NCBI GenBank assembly: GCA_964639225.1
Contig: CAZXCK010000039.1
Coordinates: 1 to 31,095, forward strand
Source of the DNA: CAZXCK01 sp964639225
GTDB taxonomy: Bacteria; Chloroflexota; Anaerolineae; Aggregatilineales; Phototrophicaceae
DNA length: 31,095 bases
Reading direction: 5' to 3'
The notes beneath the pieces were generated by a model, which was not told the origin of the DNA, ran no database searches, and was given only the letters and a program-made list of their open reading frames with translations. The position numbers were made by a program, and so were the translations under genes. Below, piece after piece: positions 1-6,954 of this stretch (positions are counted from its first letter, which is position 1; each line of letters opens with the position of its first letter).

Positions 1-126
1 ACGCACTACATCCCGCGCTACAGCGCGCCGCTGGTCCCGGTGTTCCTCATCGCGTTGGGCGTCGCGTTGGTGGGGGTGGTGGGGCGGCGTAGACGTGAGA
101 GTATTATAACGTTCCCCGCCACGTAG
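1..126 (+). CDS. C-terminal end of a membrane protein (partial)
   Basis: The first frame is open from base 1 to a TAG stop at 124-126 and gives 41 residues. They contain one hydrophobic segment (about residues 11-28) followed by four arginines and a short polar tail, as in an integral membrane protein ending in the cytoplasm. A Tyr/Arg/Pro-rich stretch just before the last helix is reminiscent of GT39-type membrane glycosyltransferases, but that is only a loose resemblance. The start and most of the protein lie outside the window, so no function is assigned. Confidence 0.5.
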   Translation, partial: THYIPRYSAPLVPVFLIALGVALVGVVGRRRRESIITFPAT

Positions 127-143
127 ATAAGGCGGAGAACGTT
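108..143. terminator. Strong hairpin between convergent gene ends
   Basis: AACGTTC-C-CCGCC pairs with GGCGG-A-GAACGTT: 12 base pairs with one mismatch and a 10-base loop that contains the TAG stop of the upstream gene. It lies between two convergent coding ends (126 and 156). Neither side carries a clear T run, so it may act as a bidirectional 3'-end hairpin rather than a textbook intrinsic terminator. Confidence 0.4.
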
Positions 144-155
144 GTAACTATGCCT

Positions 156-1088
156 TTATTGGTCTAATCGTTCGAACGAGATTTCCCATTCTTTATCTAC
201 GTTGTCGGTTTCCCAGAAAACAATGCATTCAGTCTGGTCTCGATTTGGATAAACAGTCGAAATATCCAGTGACCGAGCATCGAAATCTAGCTCATTGAAT
301 ACCGCTGTGTCATCACAGTCTCCGACTAGCACATGAGACCGAAGAATGAAAGAACGGTCGTTCACATCAGCTTCTATTCTCCATATACCAGGGGGGATAG
401 TAGTACCCATTGTCAGTTGTTTGCCCTTACCTGTTATGGTGCTGCTGTCTTCAATCTCTAGGAGACTGTTTTCGAGATATTCGACGTCTAGTAGATCACG
501 AATCTCGATGGACCAGCTACCACTCACATTATCTGTCTCAAATATCAGTGAACAACCGTCTGAGACAAGAAGGGCACTCAACTCTAGGTTCCGAGTATCA
601 AAATCCAACTCGTTGAGGATGTTCTGGTCGCGGCAGTTGCCAGCTATCACGACCGATTTCAATATAAACGAGCTATCTGACACAGATACATCAACTCGGT
701 AGGCACTCCTCGGTAGATCAACTACCTCCGTAATTGATTTACCGGTTCCTGTGAGAACAATGATTGGCTCTTGATCGACAGCATAGTATCGCATTGGCGC
801 TCTTTCAACCAGGAAATCAGCAATAAATGCGTCATCTTCTCCTGGGCGATAAATGCGGAGCCATCCTGTTACTTCAGGGGTTTCATCATAGATTAGCAGG
901 CTATCGCCATTTGAAACGGTATCGACAACACTAAAACTGGTTCCCGGTCCGCTTCGAATATTGGCTGTTTCGCCAGTGACAATGTATTCAACTATGTTAG
1001 GTTCATCTGATTCGGTTGATGTTTGAGCGAAGTTAATGTGAAATCCGGCTATCAAAAGAATTGCGAATAGTATAGCGACTTGTCTCAT
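156..1088 (-). CDS. Secreted SH3-domain protein with duplicated C-terminal domain
   Basis: The product is 310 residues. The start at 1088 is chosen because GGAGG (1094-1098) lies five bases upstream of it; an in-frame ATG at 1106 has no such site. Residues 1-21 form a signal peptide with a likely cut before or at Ala-Gln. Residues 34-95 are a bacterial SH3 domain (ANIRSGPGTSF core), which usually binds cell-wall material. Two related domains of about 90 residues follow (109-198 and 216-307). Both carry a SFIL segment, a G-N/D-C motif, an NELDFD segment, a second Cys and an ETDNV segment near the end. Each copy keeps two Cys (152/179 and 258/288), suggesting a disulfide. I do not recognise the repeated domain. 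The gene is clearly richer in A+T than its neighbours, which hints at recent acquisition or a fast-evolving orphan. It probably acts outside the membrane, perhaps at the wall. Confidence 0.8.
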   Translation of the reverse strand: MRQVAILFAILLIAGFHINFAQTSTESDEPNIVEYIVTGETANIRSGPGTSFSVVDTVSNGDSLLIYDETPEVTGWLRIYRPGEDDAFIADFLVERAPMRYYAVDQEPIIVLTGTGKSITEVVDLPRSAYRVDVSVSDSSFILKSVVIAGNCRDQNILNELDFDTRNLELSALLVSDGCSLIFETDNVSGSWSIEIRDLLDVEYLENSLLEIEDSSTITGKGKQLTMGTTIPPGIWRIEADVNDRSFILRSHVLVGDCDDTAVFNELDFDARSLDISTVYPNRDQTECIVFWETDNVDKEWEISFERLDQ

Positions 1089-1243
1089 GCTTTCCTCCAT
1101 AAGCATAAAGGTTTAGTTTAATGATAACATTTTTTGATGCAGCCAAGTATTAAGGTTGTAAAATGTAGTAAATTATTATTGCTGTTATCATTCGAAAAGG
1201 GGGATTGATTTCTCAGCGCATTAGGCGATACTTAGCGAGGCAT

Positions 1244-1277
1244 AAAAAAAGCATCCCGCTCGATACTGAGCGGGATG
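1244..1277 (-). terminator. Intrinsic terminator of tRNA-Pro
   Basis: Read on the minus strand there is a perfect 10-bp stem (CATCCCGCTC / GAGCGGGATG) with a 6-base loop, followed by seven T residues. It lies about 10 bases beyond the tRNA 3' end, so it is the natural stop for the tRNA transcript. Confidence 0.9.
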
Positions 1278-1287
1278 TTTGGTGAAG

Positions 1288-1361
1288 TCGGGGCGCCCGG
1301 ATTTGAACCGGGGACCTCACCGACCCGAACGGTGCGCGCTACCGGGCTGCGCCACGCCCCG
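1288..1361 (-). tRNA. tRNA-Pro (anticodon CGG)
   Basis: The 74-base minus-strand sequence folds as a full cloverleaf. A 7-bp acceptor stem CGGGGCG/CGCCCCG is followed by discriminator A. The D arm contains GCGCAGCCCGGTAGCGC, the anticodon stem is CACCG/CGGTG with loop TTCGGGT (anticodon CGG, reading CCG proline codons), and the T arm contains GGTTCAAATCC. No CCA is encoded, so it must be added by the CCA-adding enzyme. CCG is a common proline codon in the GC-rich genes here. Confidence 0.95.
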
Positions 1362-1414
1362 AATTGCCACGAAGTTTAATGGCAAAGCCCGCGAATGACA
1401 AGAGTGAGTTTCGT

Positions 1415-2038
1415 ATGAACCCACATCCTACGACCCTTTCTGACCGCGTGCGGGCGCTCACTAATGGCCTCATGACGCGCGTCGGGCAGGCGCTGGCTGG
1501 GCTGGGCATCAGCGCCAACGCCATCACTATCGGCGGGCTGGTGCTGGTGGCGGTGGCGGCGGTTTATATCGGGCGCGGCCAGTTGCAGCTCGGCGGCCTG
1601 ATTCTTATCCTCGGCCTGCCTATGGATGCCCTCGACGGCGCTGTGGCCCGCGCCACCAACCAGAAGTCGCGTTTCGGCGAAATGCTGGATTCCACGCTGG
1701 ATCGCTATGCTGACGGTTTAATTTTCTCCGCTTTGAGTTATCATTTTGCGGTACAGGATCAATACGGACTCATGCTGCTGGCTCTGGCGGCGCTGCTGGG
1801 CAGTTTTATGGTCAGCTACACCCGCGCCCGCGCCGAAGGCATCGACGTGGTGGTGAAAGTGGGGCTGTTCACCCGGCTGGAGCGCGTGGTCGTCATCCTG
1901 ATTATGCTGCTGCAGCCGGATGCCCTCGGTCTGCCGGTTTTAGAGGTGGGTCTGGTGCTGCTGGCCGTGGGAACCAACATCACCGGTGTGCAGCGGTTAT
2001 GGTTTGTCTACAAGGCACTCAAAACGACAGAGAGGTGA
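1415..2038 (+). CDS. CDP-alcohol phosphatidyltransferase family protein
   Basis: This integral membrane enzyme of 207 residues transfers a phosphatidyl group from a CDP-lipid to an alcohol. The full family signature D-x2-D-G-x2-A-R-x8-G-x3-D-x3-D is present (D71, D74, G75, A78, R79, G88, D92, D96); the Asp residues bind the divalent metal and the CDP moiety. Several hydrophobic helices surround it. The acceptor alcohol (glycerol phosphate, inositol phosphate or another) cannot be read from the motif. The start at 1415 is chosen because its N-terminus resembles the family; an ATG at 1379 is an alternative, and neither has a strong ribosome site. The TGA stop lies inside the ribosome site of lgt, so the two genes form a lipid/lipoprotein operon. 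Confidence 0.88.
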   Translation: MNPHPTTLSDRVRALTNGLMTRVGQALAGLGISANAITIGGLVLVAVAAVYIGRGQLQLGGLILILGLPMDALDGAVARATNQKSRFGEMLDSTLDRYADGLIFSALSYHFAVQDQYGLMLLALAALLGSFMVSYTRARAEGIDVVVKVGLFTRLERVVVILIMLLQPDALGLPVLEVGLVLLAVGTNITGVQRLWFVYKALKTTER

Positions 2039-2043
2039 GTTAG

Positions 2044-3060
2044 ATGGAGTTTCACCGCGAATACTTTGAGATCGGGTCCATTCCGATCCGCTACTACGGC
2101 ATCATCATCGTCACGGCGATGCTGGCGGCCACGCTGGTGGCGGTCCGGCTCACCCGCTACACCGGCAGGGACCCGGAGCACGTCTACGGCACGCTGACCT
2201 GGGCCATCATCCCCGGCATCATCGGCGCGCGACTGTGGTTCATCCTGTTCCCGCCCGATCTGCTGGTGCAGGCGGGTCAGGACCGGGCGTTTTATTTCGA
2301 GAACTTCTTTGATCTGAACAACGGCGCTATCGCCATCTGGAGCGGCGGGCTGAGTATCTTCGGCGCGGTGCTGGGCGGTCTGCTGGGCGCGTTCATCTAC
2401 CTGTATAAGAACAAGCTGCCGGTCGCGCCCTGGCTGGACCTGGCCGCCATCGTCATTCCGCTGTCGCAGGCCATTGGCCGCTGGGCCAACTACGTCAACC
2501 GCGAGCTGTACGGCACGCCCACCGGTGTAAGCTGGTGGGGGCTGGATATCCCCATCGACGAGCGCCCGGAGATCTATCGTGGCCTCGAGTATTTCGACTC
2601 CAAGTTCCACCCGATCTTCCTCTACGAATCGCTGTGGAACCTGGGCGCGTTCTTCGTGCTGCTGTACCTGTATAACCGCTACCGCGATCGCTTCCGCGCT
2701 GGCGATTTCTTCCTGATCTTCGTGGCGCAGTATGCCTTCATCCGCTTCATGCTGGAGTTCATCCGCGTCGAGGTGACGCTGGTGGGCGACGCCAACCTGT
2801 CGCAGATCGTGACGGCGGTGCTGTTTGTGCTGGCGGTCGGCGCGCTGGTGTACCGTCACCGGCCTGGTGTCCAGGTCGCCGGCTACCCGGCCCCCACACC
2901 GCCCGAACTGCCACCGTCGGTGCGTCCCAAAGAGAAAACCGAGCGCCCCAAAGCGCCCAAAGCCGAGCAGGCCCAGCCCCAGGCTGAGACCGAGGCCACC
3001 GTCGCGCCTGACGAGACCGGCGACGAACCCAAACCGGACAATCCCACACCGTCCGCCTGA
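2044..3060 (+). CDS. lgt: Prolipoprotein diacylglyceryl transferase
   Basis: Lgt moves the diacylglyceryl group from phosphatidylglycerol to the lipobox cysteine of prolipoproteins in the cytoplasmic membrane. The signature GRWANYVNRELYG lies at residues 145-157, with conserved Arg, Asn, Glu and Gly. HPIFLYES (189-196) and RFMLEFIR (234-241) match the other conserved loops, and about seven hydrophobic helices are visible. In the GGLSIFGAV segment (101-109) the position of E. coli His103 is Phe; related Gram-positive enzymes also vary here. The protein is 338 residues, longer than the usual 260-290, because of a roughly 60-residue Pro/Glu/Lys-rich tail predicted to be cytoplasmic. GAGAGGTGAG just upstream is the ribosome site and overlaps the end of the preceding gene. 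Confidence 0.93.
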   Translation: MEFHREYFEIGSIPIRYYGIIIVTAMLAATLVAVRLTRYTGRDPEHVYGTLTWAIIPGIIGARLWFILFPPDLLVQAGQDRAFYFENFFDLNNGAIAIWSGGLSIFGAVLGGLLGAFIYLYKNKLPVAPWLDLAAIVIPLSQAIGRWANYVNRELYGTPTGVSWWGLDIPIDERPEIYRGLEYFDSKFHPIFLYESLWNLGAFFVLLYLYNRYRDRFRAGDFFLIFVAQYAFIRFMLEFIRVEVTLVGDANLSQIVTAVLFVLAVGALVYRHRPGVQVAGYPAPTPPELPPSVRPKEKTERPKAPKAEQAQPQAETEATVAPDETGDEPKPDNPTPSA

Positions 3061-3081
3061 CGGCCAGATCGCACCAACACC

Positions 3082-3113
3082 GACCCTGGGGAAAACTTTC
3101 CCCGGGGTCTTTT
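3082..3113 (+). terminator. Intrinsic terminator after lgt
   Basis: GACCCtGGGGAAA pairs with TTTCCCCgGGGTC around a two-base centre, giving a near-perfect long stem with one mismatch, followed by TTTT. It sits about 20 bases after the lgt stop and separates that operon from the ABC exporter genes. Confidence 0.85.
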
Positions 3114-3211
3114 GTTGGCCGGTGCCGTCCACATAACCCCTTAAGCCACCACCGCCACAAGATGGGGTATCATCGACATAACGTGACCGTGTTGGATTAC
3201 CGGTAAGACAT

Positions 3212-4147
3212 ATGATTGAATGCCACGAGTTGACCAAGTCGTTTGGCGATTTCTGCGCGGTGGACCGCGTATCGCTGCGTGTCGAAGCGGGGACGGTGCT
3301 GGCGCTGCTGGGGCCTAACGGAGCCGGCAAAACGACCACCGTCCGTATGATGACATCCATTCTGCAACCCACCTCCGGCTGGTCGAAGATCGCCGGTTAC
3401 GACGTTGTGACGGAGCCGCAGCAGGTGCGCGCCAGCGTGGGCGTACTCACCGAGCAGCACGGCCTCTACGAGCGCATGCGCGGCCTGGAATATCTGGATT
3501 TCTTCGGCCAGGTGTACCATCTGCCGCGCGATGTGCGCCAGCGCCGTGCCCGCCAGCTGGTCGAACGCTTCGACCTGGGCGACGCCTTGGAAAAGCGCCT
3601 GGGCGAGTATTCCAAAGGCATGAAGCAGAAGCTGGCGCTGGTGCGCGCCATGCTCCACGACCCGCCCGTGCTGCTGCTCGACGAGCCGACTTCGGCTATG
3701 GACCCGTTGAGCGCCAAGCTGGTGCGCGACGCCATCATTGAACTGCGGCGCGACGAGCGCACTTTCCTCATCACCACGCACAACCTCAACGAGGCGCAGC
3801 TTCTGGCGGATCGCATCGCCATTATCCGGCACGGGCGCATCGTCGCCGACGGTACCTTCGCCGAACTGGCGCAGCGTTTTACCGGCGAGCCGGTCATGGA
3901 ACTGCGCGTGCGCGGGCAGGTCAACGGCCTGACCGCCGATCTCGACGACCTGGTGACGGTCGACTCGACCGGCATCGACTGGCTGCGTTATCGCGTCCAC
4001 GACCCGTATGAAACCAACCCGGCGCTGCTGCGGCGACTGGCCGGCCTGGGTGTGGAAGTGGTCACGCTGGCGCCGGTCACGCGCACGCTTGAGGACATCT
4101 ATCTGCAGGTCGTCCGCGAGGACGAGAACCAGGAGCACGTCCAATGA
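3212..4147 (+). CDS. ABC-2 type transporter ATP-binding protein
   Basis: This is the cytoplasmic ATPase subunit of an exporter. The ABC domain shows Walker A GPNGAGKTT (34-42), signature YSKGMKQK (133-140), Walker B VLLLDE (153-158) followed by PTSAMDP, and the switch His190. The SKGMKQK form of the signature is typical of the NatA/CcmA-like drug, sodium and antibiotic exporters. About 90 further residues after the ATPase core form the usual C-terminal accessory region. The length of 311 residues is normal. The stop overlaps the start of the permease gene by four bases (ATGA), implying translational coupling. The substrate is unknown. Confidence 0.93.
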   Translation: MIECHELTKSFGDFCAVDRVSLRVEAGTVLALLGPNGAGKTTTVRMMTSILQPTSGWSKIAGYDVVTEPQQVRASVGVLTEQHGLYERMRGLEYLDFFGQVYHLPRDVRQRRARQLVERFDLGDALEKRLGEYSKGMKQKLALVRAMLHDPPVLLLDEPTSAMDPLSAKLVRDAIIELRRDERTFLITTHNLNEAQLLADRIAIIRHGRIVADGTFAELAQRFTGEPVMELRVRGQVNGLTADLDDLVTVDSTGIDWLRYRVHDPYETNPALLRRLAGLGVEVVTLAPVTRTLEDIYLQVVREDENQEHVQ

Positions 4148-5676
4148 CGACCACCACCAGCAACCGCCCGTACATCGCCCCGGCGCGGCCCGCCAATCCG
4201 GTCAGCGCCGGGTGGCGCACTTTCTCCAACGCGCTGATTATCACACGCCGCGAGGTCCGCGACAGCTTCCGCGACTGGCGCATCCTGGCGCCCATCATTA
4301 TCCTGACGTTTTTGTTTCCGTTCCTGGCGCAGATACTCGCGTCAGAGTTTCTGGATTTCGTCACCGGCCACGAAGCGCAGATCATCGGCGAGCGATCGAT
4401 TCCGTTTCTGCTGATGGTGGTGGGCTTTTTCCCCATCTCGATTTCGCTGGTCATCGCGCTGGAGACGTTCGTCGGTGAGAAGGAACGCCGCAGCCTGGAG
4501 CCGCTGCTCAGTACCCCGCTGACCAACACCGAGCTTTACATCGGTAAAACGCTGGCCGCCATGATTCCGCCGCTGGTTTCCAGCTATGGCGGCATGGCGG
4601 TGTACATCATCAGCCTGCTGGTCACCGATGTCGCCTGGCGTCCAGCCCCCATGCTGGTGTTCCAGATCGTCCTGCTGACCACCGTCCAGGCGCTGGTGAT
4701 GGTTACCGGGGCGGTCGTCGTCAGCAGCCAGACGACCAGCACACGCGCCGCCAACCTGCTGGCGAGTTTCATCATCATCCCGATGGCGCTCATCGTGCAG
4801 GGCGAGAGCGCCATCATGTTCCTGGCTCCGGACGCCGAATCGCCGACCGGCATCCGCGCCCTGTGGGCCATCATCGCCGGTATGATGGTGGTGGTGGTTC
4901 TGCTGCTGCGGGTGGGTAACAGCCTCTTCAACCGCGAGGAGCTGTTGGGCAGCACCATCGACCAGTTGAATCTGCGCGGATTCTTCAACCGTATCTGGCG
5001 CTACACGCGCGCCGTCGACGCCGGTGGCGGCACCGCCACCAATCTGCTGGACTGGTACCGGCGCGCCATCCCGTACAGCCTGCGCCGTATTCGCACACCG
5101 CTGCTGGTGGCGGTCGCCGTGTTCGCGCTGGCCTTTGGTGCCGGGTTGGTGCTGGGCCAGTCTCCCAACTACCAGATTCCACTGCCCGCCGAGGACGATT
5201 TTCTGCGCAGCGCCGCCCAGTTCCGCGAATTTGTGAATGTGCCCACGCAGACCCAGGCGATGAACACCATCCTGTGGCACAATAGTCGGGTGCTGATCGG
5301 CACGCTGCTGCTGTCGGTATTTACATTCGGTGTGGCCGCGCTGGTGGTGCCGCCGCTGACGTTCGTCGTGCTGGGCTACATGACCGGCATTATCGTCATC
5401 TCTGCTGGCTACGATCCGCTGTTTATGGCCGCCGGGATTCTGCCGCATGGTATCATCGAACTGCCGATCATCGCGCTGGCGACGGCGGCATCGCTGCATG
5501 TGGGCATCGTCGTTACCAGACCGCCGCAGGGCAAGACCGTTGGCAGCGTCTGGGCCGAGGCCGTCGGCGACGTGCTCAAGCTGGCGGTGGGGATCATTGT
5601 GCCGGGGCTGGCGCTGGCGGCGCTGATCGAGGCGTTTATTACGCCGCAGTTGGTGCTGTCGGTTTTAGGCGTGTAA
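4144..5676 (+). CDS. ABC-2 permease fused to a SpoIIM-like domain
   Basis: The product is 510 residues and has two parts. Residues 1-260 are an ABC-2 (NatB-like) permease with several transmembrane helices and the family segment EKERRSLEPLLSTPLTNTEL following an amphipathic helix. Residues about 305-510 resemble the SpoIIM/DUF95 membrane family: the LPHGIIELPIIALATAASL segment and the GLALAALIEAFITP end are characteristic. A soluble stretch near 270-305 joins the two. SpoIIM proteins are best known from the Bacillus septal peptidoglycan-degrading machinery, but the family is widespread in non-spore-formers, so sporulation should not be inferred. The gene overlaps the ATPase gene by four bases, so the pair forms the transporter. 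What the SpoIIM half adds is unknown. Confidence 0.85.
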   Translation: MTTTTSNRPYIAPARPANPVSAGWRTFSNALIITRREVRDSFRDWRILAPIIILTFLFPFLAQILASEFLDFVTGHEAQIIGERSIPFLLMVVGFFPISISLVIALETFVGEKERRSLEPLLSTPLTNTELYIGKTLAAMIPPLVSSYGGMAVYIISLLVTDVAWRPAPMLVFQIVLLTTVQALVMVTGAVVVSSQTTSTRAANLLASFIIIPMALIVQGESAIMFLAPDAESPTGIRALWAIIAGMMVVVVLLLRVGNSLFNREELLGSTIDQLNLRGFFNRIWRYTRAVDAGGGTATNLLDWYRRAIPYSLRRIRTPLLVAVAVFALAFGAGLVLGQSPNYQIPLPAEDDFLRSAAQFREFVNVPTQTQAMNTILWHNSRVLIGTLLLSVFTFGVAALVVPPLTFVVLGYMTGIIVISAGYDPLFMAAGILPHGIIELPIIALATAASLHVGIVVTRPPQGKTVGSVWAEAVGDVLKLAVGIIVPGLALAALIEAFITPQLVLSVLGV

Positions 5677-5698
5677 CGCGGGGAGCATGACATCCGGT

Positions 5699-6457
5699 AT
5701 GGCAAAAGTCCACATTCTCGGCTCGGCGGCGGCGGTTAACGATGCCCGCCACGATTACACCCACTTCCTGCTGGTGGGTGAGCGCAGTGGCCCGGTTCTG
5801 GTGGATGCCGGGTCCAATCCGCTGGGCAAAATTCAGGCGCTGGGCATCGACGAGAACAGTTTACAGGATGTTATTCTGACGCATCTGCACCCGGATCATG
5901 TGGCTGGTATTCCTAACATGATCCCGCACCTGTGGCTGCTTGGACGCACGGCACCGCTGCGCTTCTACGGCCTGCAGCACTGCCTGTCCGGCATCGAGCG
6001 CATCATGAGCGGTTATGACTGGCACCGGTGGCGCGATCTGGTTCCGCTGACATTTCACACCATCGCCGAGCGGCCCGCCGCGCCCGTCCTGGAAAACGAC
6101 GACTTCGTGATTACCGCCTGGCCTGTCCGCCATTTTGTGCCCACCATCGGCCTGCGCGTCGAGAACAAACTCACGGGCCGGGTGCTGGCTTACACCTGCG
6201 ATACCGAACCCACCCCGTCGCTGCTGGAACTGTGCGACAGCGCCGACATGCTTATTCACGAGGCCGCCGGGCCGCCGCCCGGTCACAGCACGGCGGCCAT
6301 GGCCGGCCAGACCGCCTCAGAAGTGGGCGCGAAGGCACTTTATCTGATCCACTATCCGGTCTGGAAAACTGACCCGGCTCCGCTGGTTGATGAAGCGCGC
6401 ACGACTTATGATGGCCCGGTGGCGCTGTGCCAGGATTTCGACACGCTGGAATTCTGA
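5699..6457 (+). CDS. MBL-fold metallo-hydrolase, RNase Z-like
   Basis: A cytoplasmic metallo-beta-lactamase-fold hydrolase of 252 residues. The metal motif THLHPDHVAG is clear, followed by PVRH, the CDTEP aspartate, IHEAA and a late GHSTAAMAGQTA segment with a final IHYP histidine. The HEA and HSTA motifs are those of the RNase Z/ElaC branch, but the long tRNA-binding exosite arm is not obvious, so a general phosphodiesterase or other hydrolase is equally possible. The start at 5699 is preferred because GGGGAG (5680-5685) is one base from the ATG at 5687, too close to serve it, but 13 bases from 5699. It follows the ABC permease by about 20 bases and is probably cotranscribed. Confidence 0.85.
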   Translation: MAKVHILGSAAAVNDARHDYTHFLLVGERSGPVLVDAGSNPLGKIQALGIDENSLQDVILTHLHPDHVAGIPNMIPHLWLLGRTAPLRFYGLQHCLSGIERIMSGYDWHRWRDLVPLTFHTIAERPAAPVLENDDFVITAWPVRHFVPTIGLRVENKLTGRVLAYTCDTEPTPSLLELCDSADMLIHEAAGPPPGHSTAAMAGQTASEVGAKALYLIHYPVWKTDPAPLVDEARTTYDGPVALCQDFDTLEF

Positions 6458-6481
6458 CAAGCGCATCTGTAACCATATAAC
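6454..6481 (+). promoter_or_regulatory. Sigma70-type promoter for hsp20-lon
   Basis: A -35 box CTGACA (6454-6459) and a -10 box TATAAC (6476-6481) are separated by 16 bases; each matches five of six consensus positions. The -35 box overlaps the stop codon of the preceding hydrolase gene. The predicted 5' leader is about 80 bases. No CIRCE inverted repeat was seen. Confidence 0.6.
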
Positions 6482-6567
6482 GCAGTCTAACACGATTTTT
6501 ATGCAGACATGGTACATTCGAACATGGGCATGACGCACGCGATGCGGTAGTACAGATAGGTTGACTC

Positions 6568-6954
6568 ATGCTTTGGACGTTAAGCAAAAACTTTACGCCG
6601 CCCTTTGATGTCATCGAAAGCGGCGATCGGATCGTTGTCCTGGTTGAAATCGCAGGGATGCAGGCGGAAGACTTCAGCATCAACCTGACGAATCGCCATC
6701 TGGTAATCAGTGGGACGCGCCGCCGGCCTGTCGCCGGTGGTACTGCCTACCACCGTGTTGAGATCGGATTCGGCGAGTTTCGGCTGGATATTCCGCTGCC
6801 TTGGACTGTCAAGCAGGACCAAGTTAACGCTGTTTATCGTGAAGGCTTTCTTCAGATCGATCTGCCCCGCCGCTCCGAGCAGCAAATTCCGGTGGCTGGC
6901 ACGGACCAATCGATTCACGCAGCAGAACGGGATAAATCACCTGATGACCAGTAA
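6568..6954 (+). CDS. Small heat shock protein, Hsp20 family
   Basis: An ATP-independent holdase chaperone of 128 residues. After a short N-terminal arm the alpha-crystallin domain spans about residues 12-103, starting with PPFDVIESGDRIVVLVEIAGM and ending with the conserved AVYREGFLQIDLPR (A-x3-E-G-x-L-x-I-x-L-P) strand pair. The C-terminal tail includes QIPVAG, a degenerate I-x-I/V anchoring motif. The end of the gene overlaps the lon start by 11 bases, so the chaperone and protease are made together. AGGT seven bases upstream is a weak ribosome site. Confidence 0.92.
   Translation: MLWTLSKNFTPPFDVIESGDRIVVLVEIAGMQAEDFSINLTNRHLVISGTRRRPVAGGTAYHRVEIGFGEFRLDIPLPWTVKQDQVNAVYREGFLQIDLPRRSEQQIPVAGTDQSIHAAERDKSPDDQ

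Noticed and set aside
2008..3372. Long minus-strand open frame opposite lgt
   Set aside because: It is an antisense shadow of lgt, rich in Arg, Gln and Asp, with no family motif; lgt is fully supported.
4342..5499. Minus-strand open frame opposite the ABC-2 permease
   Set aside because: Its His/Gln/Arg-rich product is typical of the antisense of GC-rich membrane genes and has no domain.
4144..5676. A sporulation role for the SpoIIM-like domain
   Set aside because: No other sporulation gene is in the window, and the family is common in non-spore-formers.
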